A stretch of DNA of 64,000 nt from Sandaracinobacteroides sp039808025 (GTDB lineage: Bacteria; Pseudomonadota; Alphaproteobacteria; Sphingomonadales; Sphingomonadaceae). This document shows positions 52,798 through 61,750 of this stretch, piece by piece (position 1 is the first letter of the stretch; every line of letters begins with the position of its first letter). The stretch is taken from positions 115,328 to 179,327 of the forward strand of contig JBDHSK010000007.1 of the NCBI GenBank assembly GCA_039808025.1, read 5' to 3'. The translations under genes were made by a program, and so were the position numbers. The notes under the pieces were generated by a model that saw nothing but the letters and a program-made list of their open reading frames with translations, made no database searches and had not been told where the DNA came from.

Positions 52798-54435
52798 ATG
52801 AGCCGGATCGACCCTATTTTCGAGGCGGTTACAGCGCCGGGCACTCCGTTCGAGATTGGCCTGCGCGATGGCATGCGACGCTTCGTCAATGCCCCTGGTG
52901 ACATCAACCGGATGATCGATAACGCCCGTCAGTTCGGGGATCGCATCTGCGTGGTGGAAGGGGATACCCGCCTGACCTACGCCCAGTTGTTCGCACGCAG
53001 CGATGCGCTGGCGTCCCGCCTGAAAGTGGCAAAGGGCGATCGGGTGGCCATCTGCATGCGCAATCACAGCGAATGGATGATCGCCTTTCTGTCCATCCTG
53101 CGGCTGGGCGGCGTGGCGGCGTTGCTCAACAGTCGGGGGTCGCCGGCCGAACTCTGTGCGGCCATTGCCGATGTCGATCCGGTGATGGTGCTGGCCGACG
53201 CCGAACGGGCGGCCCTGCTGCATGAGGGTGGCTATGCCGGCCCGATGCTCGAGACAAAGGATTTCCCGACCACCGCTGATGGACCGCTGCCCGAGGTGGC
53301 GCCAGCCATCGGCAGCGACCCGGCCGTCATATTGTTCACGTCGGGCACTACCGGGCGGGTGAAGGGGGCGGTGCTGACGCATGAGAACCTGATCACCGGC
53401 ATTCTCGGCATGCAGTTGTCGGGCATGATGGTGCTGCACAATACCGCCCGGCAGCTGGGTGTGCCGGCGGAAACCATTCTTGCCAATGCGCCGCAGCAAT
53501 GCGTGATGCTGGTGGTGCCGCTGTTTCATATTTCCGGGCTGGGGGCGGGGTTTCTGGCGCCCCTGTTCGCTGGCTCCAAGATTGTGCTGATGCGGCGCTG
53601 GACGGCCGAGAACGCAGTCGAGCTGATCGAGCGCGAGGGTGTCACCATGTTTTCGGGGGTGCCCACCATGATGTGGGACATCGTCCACGCCGGACGGCTG
53701 CGCAAGGCCAGCCTCACCAGCCTGCGCAATGTCGGGATGGGTGGCCAGGCACTGCCCGTCAACCTTCTGAACGAGTTCCGCGAGGCCTGTCCGCAGGCAG
53801 TGATGGGCATTGGCTATGGCATGACCGAAACGTCGGGAAGCCTCGCGATGGCGCTGGGTGAGGATTACATCCGCAAGAAGACATCGGCCGGGCGGGTGCT
53901 GCCTCTGGTCGAGCTTTGCATCCGTGGCCCCGACGGCGCCGCGCTTCCCAACGGCGAGGTGGGAACGATCACGGTGCGCGGCCCGATGGTGATGCAGGGC
54001 TATTGGCAGCGCCCAGACGATACGGCGGCAGTGCTTTCTGCCGACGGCTGGCTGGATACCGGCGATATCGGCTGCATCGATGACGAGGGCTATATCTACA
54101 TCGTCGATCGCGCCAAGGACATGGTGATCTCGGGCGGCGAGAATATCTACTGCGCCGAAGTCGAGCGGATCATGAATGCCATGCCGCAAGTGGTGGAATG
54201 TGCGGCCTTCGGCATTCCTGACGAACGGCTGGGAGAGCTGCTGGTGGCCCGGGTGGTTTCCGACGGCATCGATCCGCAGGCAGTGATCGCCGAGGTTTCC
54301 GACAAGCTGGCGCACTACAAGGCCCCGGGCATGGTTCAGGTATCGAACGAGCCGCTGCCCAGAAATGCCGTCGGTAAAATCGACAAGCTGCGTCTACGCC
54401 GTGAGTGGCTGGACAATCAGGAGGGCGCACAATGA
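52798..54435 (+). CDS. Acyl-CoA synthetase/ligase (ANL family)
   Basis: 545 residues. The AMP-binding motif is ILFTSGTTGRVKGAVLTHEN, with YGMTETSG, GWLDTGDIG and the C-terminal catalytic Lys in PRNAVGKIDKLRLRR. It activates a carboxylic acid with ATP and CoA. ATG 52798 was used; earlier in-frame starts have no clear ribosome-binding site. The gap of 296 bases before it holds no gene I recognise. It overlaps the next gene (ATGA), so the two are coupled. Confidence 0.92.
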   Translation: MSRIDPIFEAVTAPGTPFEIGLRDGMRRFVNAPGDINRMIDNARQFGDRICVVEGDTRLTYAQLFARSDALASRLKVAKGDRVAICMRNHSEWMIAFLSILRLGGVAALLNSRGSPAELCAAIADVDPVMVLADAERAALLHEGGYAGPMLETKDFPTTADGPLPEVAPAIGSDPAVILFTSGTTGRVKGAVLTHENLITGILGMQLSGMMVLHNTARQLGVPAETILANAPQQCVMLVVPLFHISGLGAGFLAPLFAGSKIVLMRRWTAENAVELIEREGVTMFSGVPTMMWDIVHAGRLRKASLTSLRNVGMGGQALPVNLLNEFREACPQAVMGIGYGMTETSGSLAMALGEDYIRKKTSAGRVLPLVELCIRGPDGAALPNGEVGTITVRGPMVMQGYWQRPDDTAAVLSADGWLDTGDIGCIDDEGYIYIVDRAKDMVISGGENIYCAEVERIMNAMPQVVECAAFGIPDERLGELLVARVVSDGIDPQAVIAEVSDKLAHYKAPGMVQVSNEPLPRNAVGKIDKLRLRREWLDNQEGAQ

Positions 54436-55304
54436 CGATGCCAACCGATATCGGAATCATCGACTGCATGATGGGTATACCCGAATCCGAAACCCGTTCC
54501 GACTGGTTCGACAGCTTTCGGCCACTGATCAAGGATTCCGAATCGCTGAAGCAGTTCACCATGCCGGCGCAATATATGTTCAAGGATATCCCGCAGTCGG
54601 GCGCGGTTGACGATTTCGTGAAGTGGACGGTCGACCAGATGGACCGTTTCCATATCGACAAGGCGCTGGTCGGCTGGAACGACAATGCCACTTCGCGCCG
54701 CGCCAAAGAGATGTTCGGTGACCGCTTCTTTTTCGATCTGCCGTGCGACCCCAACAAGGGGGTAGACGAAGTTCGGCGGATCAGGCGCATCCATGCCGAG
54801 GTGGGGCTGTCGGCTATCAGCGTGTTTCCGGCCGGCACCATGCCGCAGGTGCCGATCAACCATAAATACATGTTCCCGCTTTATACCTGTGCCGCCGAAC
54901 TCGGCCTGCCGATCTGCCTAAACGTCGGCATTCCCGGGCCGCGCATCCCGATGGAGAATCAGAAGGTCGAGCATCTGGACGAAGTGTGCTGGTTCTTCCC
55001 GGATTTGAAAGTGGTGATGCGCCACGGTGCCGAACCATGGGAGGCGCTGGCGGTGAAGCTGATGCTGAAGTGGCCGAACCTTTATTATTCAACCAGTGCG
55101 TTTGCACCAAAGTATTACCCAAAGGCTATCATCGATTATGCCAATACGCGGGGTTCCGACAAGATAATCTATGCCGGATATTTCCCGATGGGGCTGAGCC
55201 TTGAACGCATTTTCAGTGATATGCCCAATGTTCCCTTCAAGGCTGAAGTGTGGCCGAAGTTTCTGCGTGGCAACGCGATGCGTGTTTTTGGACTGGGAGA
55301 GTGA
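54432..55304 (+). CDS. Amidohydrolase-2-fold protein lacking usual metal ligands
   Basis: 290 residues. The TIM-barrel pattern of the amidohydrolase-2 group is clear (IHAEVGLSAISVFP, CAAELGLPICLNVG, FPDLKVVMRHGAEPWEALA, KWPNLYYSTSAFAP). The first metal motif HxH is replaced by IIDCMMGIP, and the final catalytic Asp (usually GSDYP) is replaced by YAGYFPMG. Several sphingomonad and mycobacterial catabolic loci contain this variant. It may be a decarboxylase or hydrolase with a different mechanism, or a non-metal enzyme. ATG 54432 overlaps the ligase stop. It is followed 3 bases later by the Rieske gene. Confidence 0.85.
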   Translation: MTMPTDIGIIDCMMGIPESETRSDWFDSFRPLIKDSESLKQFTMPAQYMFKDIPQSGAVDDFVKWTVDQMDRFHIDKALVGWNDNATSRRAKEMFGDRFFFDLPCDPNKGVDEVRRIRRIHAEVGLSAISVFPAGTMPQVPINHKYMFPLYTCAAELGLPICLNVGIPGPRIPMENQKVEHLDEVCWFFPDLKVVMRHGAEPWEALAVKLMLKWPNLYYSTSAFAPKYYPKAIIDYANTRGSDKIIYAGYFPMGLSLERIFSDMPNVPFKAEVWPKFLRGNAMRVFGLGE

Positions 55305-55307
55305 GCC

Positions 55308-56399
55308 ATGAACGACCATGTTACTGATGCCCGTACGCCACCCGTCGCCGTCTGGCGCGTAATCGAGGCCATGAGCGAGGCGGAACGCAATGCCTGGCGG
55401 GTGGCACCCATCAACAATGCGCCAACGGCTGCCGAGCGCAATCTCGATATTGGCTACCCGTTCGGCTGGTATCCGGTGATGCTGTCCGAGGAACTGGCGG
55501 TAGGCGAAGTGCAGCCGCTGCGTTATTTTTCGACCGAGCTTGCCATCTGGCGTGGCGAAGATGGCGTGGTGCGTCTGATGGACGCCTATTGCCGGCACAT
55601 GGGGGCCCACATGGGCCATGGCGGCAAGGTGCATGGCACCTTGCTGGAATGCCCGTTCCACGGCTGGCGTTATGATGGCGAGGAAGGCGTGGTGAAGGAA
55701 ATTCCCTATGCCAGGGCCATTCCGCCCCAGGTAAAGCGCAAGTGCACCCGCACCTACCCGGTGAAGGAAGCCAACCGCATTATCTGGATGTGGTATCACC
55801 CCCACGATGTCGCCCCGCTGTTCGATGTGGTGGATATCCCGGAAGCCACCGACCCTGAGTGGAGCGATTTCACCATCACCGAATGGATGATGTATGGCAG
55901 CGTCCAGAACATCGCCGAAAATAGTGTCGATTTCGCCCACTTCCGCTTTGTGCATGGTACCGCAAGCATTCCGATCGGCGAACTGCACTGGGGCGAAACC
56001 TATGACCGCAGCAGCGTGTTGCGGATGCGGGTGGGTACGCCGCGCGGCGAAGTCGATGCCGAGATCAGCTCTGGTTCGCAAGGGGCAGGGCAGAACTGGG
56101 TGCGCTTCAAGGGTATCTGCGAGACCCTGCTGCTGGCGCTCATCACCCCGATCGAGCTGGACAAATGTCACGTCCGCTATGTGTTCATTCAGCCGAAATC
56201 GCAAAAAGACGGGCCCAACGCCGGGGCGGCGCGCGCCATCATCGCCGATCTGGTCAAGCAGCTCGATCAGGACAAGGTGCTGTGGGATCGCATGCGCTTC
56301 GAGCCGAACCCGGTGATCTGTGACGGCGACGGGCCGATTGCCCAGTTCCGCAAATTCTATGCGCGCTATTACGCCAAAGAGCCGATGGCTGCGGAATGA
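55308..56399 (+). CDS. Rieske-type ring-hydroxylating oxygenase, KshA-like
   Basis: 363 residues. The Rieske 2Fe-2S centre is ligated by Cys95/His97 (YCRHMGAHMG) and Cys115/His118 (CPFHGW). The mononuclear iron motif N205-D208-H211-H216 is in ENSVDFAHFRFVHG. The size and the DAYCRHMGAHMGHGG pattern resemble KshA (3-ketosteroid 9alpha-hydroxylase oxygenase) and the cholesterol 7-desaturase group. No ferredoxin reductase is in the operon, so electrons must come from elsewhere. It overlaps the amidase gene by 4 bases. Confidence 0.92.
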   Translation: MNDHVTDARTPPVAVWRVIEAMSEAERNAWRVAPINNAPTAAERNLDIGYPFGWYPVMLSEELAVGEVQPLRYFSTELAIWRGEDGVVRLMDAYCRHMGAHMGHGGKVHGTLLECPFHGWRYDGEEGVVKEIPYARAIPPQVKRKCTRTYPVKEANRIIWMWYHPHDVAPLFDVVDIPEATDPEWSDFTITEWMMYGSVQNIAENSVDFAHFRFVHGTASIPIGELHWGETYDRSSVLRMRVGTPRGEVDAEISSGSQGAGQNWVRFKGICETLLLALITPIELDKCHVRYVFIQPKSQKDGPNAGAARAIIADLVKQLDQDKVLWDRMRFEPNPVICDGDGPIAQFRKFYARYYAKEPMAAE

Positions 56400-57952
56400 C
56401 AACGGCTGAGGCATTGGCCGAGCTGCGGCTTTCCCGGCGGCATGTGGTCACCGGGGGGGCCGCTGCGCTGTTGCCAATATCTGCCCAGGCGGCGGTAGCT
56501 GCCAGGGTGGCCGGAAAGGAAGAAGCGATGGCAGGCGACGAGCTTCTGGACCACCATGATGCCGTCGGGCTGGCGAAGCTGGTGCGCGACCGCAAGGTTT
56601 CACCCACCGAATTGCTGGAGCGGGCGATTGCGCGGGCCGAGGCCGCTGACAAGCGCTACAATTTTCTGGCGCAGAAGCTCTATGATTTCGGCCGGCAGGC
56701 CATAAAGGCCGGTCTGCCTGAAGGTCCATTTCAGGGTGTGCCGCTGCTGGTAAAAGACCTGAATACCCATATTGCCGGCCAAAGGTCGGGGCAGGGCAGC
56801 CGGTTTTATGCCGATTACCGCCCTGATTACACCTCAGAGCTGGTGCGCCGCCACCAGGCGGCCGGGTTCGTGATTTTCGGCAAGACCACGTCTCCGGAAT
56901 TCGGGCTGAGTGCCACCACGGAATCGCTCGCCTGCGGGCAGACCCGCAATCCGTGGAACCCGGCCCATATTGCCGGCGGGTCAAGCGGCGGATCAGCGGC
57001 GGCGGTAGCCGCTGGCGTAGTGCCGATGGCCCATGCCTCCGATGGCGGCGGCTCCATTCGCATTCCCTCGTCGTGCTGTGGTTTGTTCGGCCTGAAGCCC
57101 AGCCGCGGCCGGGTACCGATGGGGCCAAAGCGCACGGAAGGCTGGGGCGGACTTTCCACCCATCACGCCATCAGCCGCAGCGTGCGCGATTCCGCTGCCA
57201 TGCTCGACGCTACCCACGGCATCGAGATCGGCTCGCGCTATGTCGCCCCCACACCCGAGGGCAGTTTTCTGTCGCAGCTGGGGCGTCCGCCAGGACAGTT
57301 GCGGGTGGCTCTGATGGTGCAGGCACCCTCGGGGTCGCCGGTTGATCCGCAATGCGTGGCAGCGGCCCGAAAGGCTGCAAGGCTGCTGGAAAGCCTTGGC
57401 CATCATGTTGAAGAAGCAGCGCCGAAAATGGATGCAGCGGCGCCGGGGATGGCAAGCTTTGCTCTGATCGCGACAGCGCTTGCCGCCGACATCGAGGACC
57501 GCGCCAGGCTGACCGGTGTGCAACCCGGCCCCGACGTGCTGGAGCCGGTGACGCTGGCGTTTCTCGCCTATGGCCAGCAGGTGAAGGGCGCCGACGTGGC
57601 GCGCGCCAATGTCGCTGCGCAGGAAGCAGCCGTGGCATTGGGCGTGTTCATGACCGGCCATGACATCATCCTGTCGCCAACTCTGGCGGCACCGCCGCTG
57701 GAACTGGGGCGCATTGCCATGGCAGCAACCGATTTCCAGCAGTGGGGGCGTGACAGCGCCGTCTTTTCGCCGTGGACGGGGCTTTTCAACATAACCGGCC
57801 AGCCCAGCATGTCGCTGCCGCTGGCGATGTCAGACACCGGGCTGCCGATCGGCGTGATGATGACCGGCCGTTATGGCGACGAGGCAACCCTGTTGCGCCT
57901 TGCAGCGCAGATCGAGCAGGCGGCGCCGTGGTCGGGCCGGCGACCGGGCTGA
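56396..57952 (+). CDS. Amidase signature family protein, probably Tat-exported
   Basis: 518 residues. The amidase triad is recognised: Lys in GVPLLVKDLNTH, the Ser-Ser motif GGSSGGSAAA (about 190-199), and the nucleophile region DGGGSIRIPSSCCGLFG. The N-terminus has SRRHVVTGGAAALL, which looks like a Tat signal (S-R-R then hydrophobic). The start ATG overlaps the Rieske stop (ATGA). It hydrolyses a C-N amide bond; in this locus the substrate is unknown. Confidence 0.9.
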   Translation: MTTAEALAELRLSRRHVVTGGAAALLPISAQAAVAARVAGKEEAMAGDELLDHHDAVGLAKLVRDRKVSPTELLERAIARAEAADKRYNFLAQKLYDFGRQAIKAGLPEGPFQGVPLLVKDLNTHIAGQRSGQGSRFYADYRPDYTSELVRRHQAAGFVIFGKTTSPEFGLSATTESLACGQTRNPWNPAHIAGGSSGGSAAAVAAGVVPMAHASDGGGSIRIPSSCCGLFGLKPSRGRVPMGPKRTEGWGGLSTHHAISRSVRDSAAMLDATHGIEIGSRYVAPTPEGSFLSQLGRPPGQLRVALMVQAPSGSPVDPQCVAAARKAARLLESLGHHVEEAAPKMDAAAPGMASFALIATALAADIEDRARLTGVQPGPDVLEPVTLAFLAYGQQVKGADVARANVAAQEAAVALGVFMTGHDIILSPTLAAPPLELGRIAMAATDFQQWGRDSAVFSPWTGLFNITGQPSMSLPLAMSDTGLPIGVMMTGRYGDEATLLRLAAQIEQAAPWSGRRPG

Positions 57953-57976
57953 AGGTTGGGGAAGGAAGGGCTGCGG

Positions 57977-58735
57977 ATGCGGGGACTACAGGGAAAAATC
58001 GGGATCGTGGCGGGCGGTGGGCGCGGCATTGGCGCCGCCACGGCGATGCGGCTGGCGCAGGAAGGGGCCACCGTGGTGATTGGCGACATCCACGAAGACT
58101 GGGCCGCCGTGGCCGCGAAGGCCGTCACCGACAAGGGCGGCAAGGCGATCGCCGCCCACCTCGACGGCACCAGCGCGGCATCGCAGCAGGCACTGATTGA
58201 TCTGGCGGTAGCGCAGTTCGGTGGGCTGGATTTCTTCCATTCCAATCTGGCTGGCGGCACCGAGGGTGATGTCGACGCGCTCAACTGCCCGGAAGACGTG
58301 TTCGACCGCTCGGTTGCCCTCAACCTGAAGAGCCACCTGCTGGCGACGCAGGCGGCATTGCCGGCGCTGATCGCGCGGGGCGGTGGCGCCATCATCTACA
58401 CCAGCAGCGGAGCGGCATCGGGTGCTTCCCCGTGGCAGGTCGCCTACCCAATGACCAAGAATGGCATCCATGCCCTGGCGCGCCACGTGGCCGCGAAGTG
58501 GGGCAAACAGGGCATCCGCGCCAATGTCATCTGTCCCGGCCTCATCATGACCGAGGCGGTCGCCCAACACCTCAGCGACGATCAGGTCGCGGATCTGCGC
58601 AAGCGAACGCCGGCCAAGCGTCTGGGTGTTCCCGACGATATCGCCGGGATCGTCGCCTTTCTGGCATCAGATGATGGTGGCTATGTGAATGGTCAGGTCT
58701 GGCATGTGAATGGCGGCACCCAGATGCGCGATTGA
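57977..58735 (+). CDS. SDR family oxidoreductase
   Basis: 252 residues. Cofactor motif IVAGGGRGIGAATA (about 8-21), where the usual first TG is AG; the NNAG motif is replaced by HSNLAGG. Catalytic Ser is in YTSSGAASGA and YxxxK in AYPMTKNGIHAL. The C-terminal VNGQVWHVNGGTQMRD fits. ATG 57977 was chosen over the 57956 TTG. It lies 24 bases after the amidase. Confidence 0.9.
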   Translation: MRGLQGKIGIVAGGGRGIGAATAMRLAQEGATVVIGDIHEDWAAVAAKAVTDKGGKAIAAHLDGTSAASQQALIDLAVAQFGGLDFFHSNLAGGTEGDVDALNCPEDVFDRSVALNLKSHLLATQAALPALIARGGGAIIYTSSGAASGASPWQVAYPMTKNGIHALARHVAAKWGKQGIRANVICPGLIMTEAVAQHLSDDQVADLRKRTPAKRLGVPDDIAGIVAFLASDDGGYVNGQVWHVNGGTQMRD

Positions 58736-58786
58736 TTTTTCGAAATTACAATATCCACTGATTTTTATCGCAGAGATTGAACGACT

Positions 58787-60082
58787 TTGGCAACTGTTTC
58801 TGTACAGGAGAATGATACCAGAAAGTCCAGCCCTTGGGTTGTATTGGGCATTTTTTTGTTAATTTATATCTTCAATTATGCTGATCGGTACCTGATTTCC
58901 GGGCTGGTTGATCATATCAAGGCCGATTTCGGGGTTGGCGACCAGTTCATGGGGGTGCTGATGGGCCCGGCCTTTGCCGTGCTCTATACCACCATTGGCA
59001 TTCCGCTCGCCCGGCTTGCCGACCGGTCGTCGCGACTGGCAATCATCTGCATCGGCTGCTTCGTATGGAGCCTGTTCACCGGACTTTCCGGCCTGGCCAC
59101 GGGGCCCTGGACTCTGGCGCTGGCACGGGTGGGGGTGGGTATCGGCGAGGCGGCGTTCGTCGCCCCTGCCTATTCGGTACTTTCCGATTATTTCCGCCCG
59201 GAAAAGCGCAGCCTCGCCTTTGCCATTCTGGGCCTTGCCGTCTATTTCGGCCAGATCACCGGCTATGCCGCAGGGCCTCTGATTGCCGCAGCGCACAGCT
59301 GGCGCATGGCTTTTATTGTAATGGCGGTTCCCGGCGTTTGCCTGTCGGTGCTTGCCTGGCTGTTCGTTCGTGAACCTGTGCGCAGTGTGGCCGCCGTCAG
59401 TCAGGCCGAAATGCCGTTGCTTGCCCTCGGCCGGCGGCTGGTGGGCAACCCGGCCTTTACGCTGATGATGTTGGGGATGGGGCTTGGTACCTTGTCGGGC
59501 GTCAGCTTTGGCTTCTGGGGGCCGGCGTTGTTCACCCGGGTGTACGAGGTGCCCGCTGCCGAGGCGAGCCGTATCTTTGGCCTGTATTTTGGTGGTAGTG
59601 GCCTGGTGGGGATGCTGGTGTTCGGGGCGCTGGCTACCCGATTGTCAGGCAGGGGGCTGGATTGGCCGCTGCGGCTGACGTCGGTGGCACTGATGTCGGC
59701 ATCGATCAGCATTCTGCTGGTGGTATGGAGCAGCAGCATCGAGATGGCGAAACTGATCGCCATTTCGGCAGGTCTGCTGGGGGGCGGCTGGTCGATCGGG
59801 GTAATGGCGTCGTTGCAGTATCTGTTGCCCGATCGTGTTCGGGCCACCGGTACGGCGTTGTTCATCATGGTCACCACCTTCCTGGGCTTTGTGTTGGGGC
59901 CATGGCTTACGGGGCTGTTCAGCGAGCTGTTGGGGAATGCCGCTTCGTCGCTGCAGTGGTCGCTGACAATCGTCATTCCAACCGGGATGATTGGCGCTGT
60001 TCTGGCGTGGATTGCAGCCGGAAAACTTGAGGGAAGCAGAAACGCGTTGGCCAATTATTTTGCTGATAATGGGATTATTTAA
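58787..60082 (+). CDS. MFS transporter
   Basis: 431 residues with 12 predicted transmembrane helices. The MFS signature between helices 2 and 3 is GIPLARLADRSSRL (G-X-LaDr-sR), and helix 1 carries NYADRYLI, typical of the ACS/spinster-like sphingomonad catabolic transporters. Start TTG 58787 is used since no in-frame ATG/GTG comes earlier than a truncating position. It probably imports the substrate or an intermediate of the locus. Confidence 0.88.
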   Translation: MATVSVQENDTRKSSPWVVLGIFLLIYIFNYADRYLISGLVDHIKADFGVGDQFMGVLMGPAFAVLYTTIGIPLARLADRSSRLAIICIGCFVWSLFTGLSGLATGPWTLALARVGVGIGEAAFVAPAYSVLSDYFRPEKRSLAFAILGLAVYFGQITGYAAGPLIAAAHSWRMAFIVMAVPGVCLSVLAWLFVREPVRSVAAVSQAEMPLLALGRRLVGNPAFTLMMLGMGLGTLSGVSFGFWGPALFTRVYEVPAAEASRIFGLYFGGSGLVGMLVFGALATRLSGRGLDWPLRLTSVALMSASISILLVVWSSSIEMAKLIAISAGLLGGGWSIGVMASLQYLLPDRVRATGTALFIMVTTFLGFVLGPWLTGLFSELLGNAASSLQWSLTIVIPTGMIGAVLAWIAAGKLEGSRNALANYFADNGII

Positions 60083-60145
60083 TGAATTAATTTAAGGGAA
60101 CATTTAATAACTGATAGAATTAGCCAAATCATTAAAAATAATTAT

Positions 60146-60175
60146 GTGGTGCCTGCCAGATGCATCTGGCACCAC
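60146..60175. repeat. Palindrome before the Lrp/AsnC pair
   Basis: GTGGTGCC (60146-60153) and GGCACCAC (60168-60175), with an inner CCAGATGCATCTGG dyad. It sits between the transporter gene and the first regulator gene, with no T-run, so it may be a terminator hairpin or an autoregulatory operator. Confidence 0.5.
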
Positions 60176-60226
60176 GACTGAGATGTCAGGGTGATACGGT
60201 TGGTGAAGCGACAGAGGGGCCATCCC

Positions 60227-60706
60227 ATGAAGAATGGCTTTGAGATGGATGATGTGGACCGCGCCATTATCGAGGCGTTGCGGCGCAATGGGCGGGCGAC
60301 CAACCAGCAGATTGCCGAGGGCCTGAACCTGACGGCCGCCACGGTTTCCAGCCGCATCCGCCGGATGGAGGCGGCAAACCGCTTGCGGGTGGTGGCGGTT
60401 TCCGATTTTCGTGCCCATGGGTATAATATTTTGCTGGAAGTGGCCATCGAGGTGGATAACCGGCCAACCACCGAGGTTGCCGAAGAGCTGGCCTTGCTTC
60501 CGGAAGTGTTCGCGGCGCACCTCACGACTGGTCGTTACGACATCGATATCCTGGTTGTTCTGCAATCGATTGACGAATTGCATGACTTGCTTGTGAACAA
60601 GATTGGCAAAATCAGGGGAATACGATCGATTACTCCTGCAATAACAGTAGATATAATCAAATATAAATTTGATGTTGTTCCCATTGGTACTAAAGAAGAC
60701 ATATGA
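60227..60706 (+). CDS. Lrp/AsnC-family regulator 1
   Basis: 159 residues. The helix-turn-helix (IIEALRRNGRATNQQIAEGL, then NLTAATVSSRIRRM) begins right after MKNGFEMDDVDRA, then the RAM/ligand-binding domain (about 65-150, DILVVLQSIDELHDLLV). GAGGGG precedes ATG 60227. Such proteins form octamers and respond to small molecules, often amino acids; here the ligand may be a catabolite. The gene overlaps the next by 4 bases. Confidence 0.9.
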   Translation: MKNGFEMDDVDRAIIEALRRNGRATNQQIAEGLNLTAATVSSRIRRMEAANRLRVVAVSDFRAHGYNILLEVAIEVDNRPTTEVAEELALLPEVFAAHLTTGRYDIDILVVLQSIDELHDLLVNKIGKIRGIRSITPAITVDIIKYKFDVVPIGTKEDI

Positions 60707-61167
60707 TTGACGGTATCATAGATGACATGGACAAGCAGCTCATCGAGATGCTGTCGATTGATGCGCGGATGTCGAACCGGCGGATTGCCGAAGCGTTGAA
60801 CGTGACTGAGGGAACGGTGCGTGGCCGTATCAAGCGGTTGCAACAGGAACGGCTCATTTCGTTCACGGCGCTGACAAGTGTCGAGATGTCGCCGGCAGGC
60901 AGCCTGGCTTTCATTGGCATTCAGGCGGATTTTCAGAGGCTTAAAGAGATTGCCAGCCAGATTGCCGAATTCCCGGCGGTTTCGAGCGTGCTGGTCACCA
61001 TGGGCCGCTTCAATATCCTGGCGATCTGCCTGTTCGAGGAGATCGAAGAACTGCACCTGGTGGCGTCTGACCAGATTCTCGCACTTACCGGGGTACACCA
61101 TGTGGAAACCTCGGTTGTCGTGAAAACGGTGAAGTATAACAGCCGTATTGTCAGAATCGGCCCTTAG
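60703..61167 (+). CDS. Lrp/AsnC-family regulator 2
   Basis: 154 residues with the same layout: HTH (IEMLSIDARMSNRRIAEALN, VTEGTVRGRIKRLQ) and RAM domain (ILAICLFEEIEELHLVASDQ). It overlaps regulator 1 (ATGA), so equal amounts are made, and the two are alike enough to form mixed oligomers. The similarity is moderate, so the duplication is not recent. Confidence 0.9.
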   Translation: MIDGIIDDMDKQLIEMLSIDARMSNRRIAEALNVTEGTVRGRIKRLQQERLISFTALTSVEMSPAGSLAFIGIQADFQRLKEIASQIAEFPAVSSVLVTMGRFNILAICLFEEIEELHLVASDQILALTGVHHVETSVVVKTVKYNSRIVRIGP

Positions 61168-61544
61168 TTCGACGCTCATGGATATGACCATGACTGCTGG
61201 CCGCTGCGATATGACACTGCCGCACACCATGGCGTTTGCGGAGATATTTCGTACGCTGGCGGCCGAGAAAGGCCATTTCATCGACTACCTGAGCGAGTTC
61301 GGGGCGATGGACCAGTGCCGACTCCATGAGGGCCCATTCACCGACATTGACGACCAAGGTGTGAGCCGTCTGTTCCCGCAAGCCATTAATCCAAGCCGCG
61401 AGTTGTGCCGAATGTTCAGACGACGGAAATCGAACTAGGCTTCCTCGCGCTTAGACTATACTTGCGCGCGAAAGTGTTGATGTGGGTGCAAGCAGAATGC
61501 ACCCCGTAGGGCGCTTCTTGTACCATTCATCTTTCTATGAAGAT
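61168..61544. other. Spacer before the integrative element
   Basis: About 380 bases. One short open frame (61178-61438) is described separately. The rest (61440-61544) has no gene or repeat that I recognise. Confidence 0.5.
61178..61438 (+). CDS. Short hypothetical protein, doubtful
   Basis: 86 residues from MDMTMTAGRCDM through LPHTMAFAEIFRTLAAEKGH and AINPSRELCRMFRRRKSN. I do not recognise it. It has no ribosome-binding site of note. A decayed transposase or truncated gene is possible because it lies close to the att site. Confidence 0.25.
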   Translation: MDMTMTAGRCDMTLPHTMAFAEIFRTLAAEKGHFIDYLSEFGAMDQCRLHEGPFTDIDDQGVSRLFPQAINPSRELCRMFRRRKSN

Positions 61545-61590
61545 TGGAGCGGGCGAAGGGATTCGAACCCTCGACTTCAACCTTGGCAAG
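61545..61590 (-). other. att site: tRNA-Gly(GCC) 3'-end repeat
   Basis: Read on the minus strand it is the 3' part of tRNA-Gly: anticodon-loop TTGCCAA, T arm GAGGGTTCGAATCCCTTC and acceptor CGCCCGCTCCA. Only the 3' half matches; upstream of it (towards higher coordinates) there is no D arm or 5' acceptor. This is the leftover copy made when an element integrates in a tRNA 3' end. The geometry puts the element to the right, with the intact tRNA-Gly beyond the window. Confidence 0.85.
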
Positions 61591-61750
61591 GGGTCGATGA
61601 AACGGCCCGACGAGTTCCAGTCGGAAAAATACTGACAATCTAATCGCTTGCCTTCCTCGGCAGCATTGGGCACGTTTTGTTCCGGTCGGTTCCGGCGGAA
61701 AACTGCCATTTCTGCTCCTCGGATGCTCCCCGACCGAGAGGAGGTGAACG

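Noticed and set aside
52699..54315. 538-codon open frame on the minus strand
   Set aside because: Antisense to the acyl-CoA ligase, which has all family motifs.
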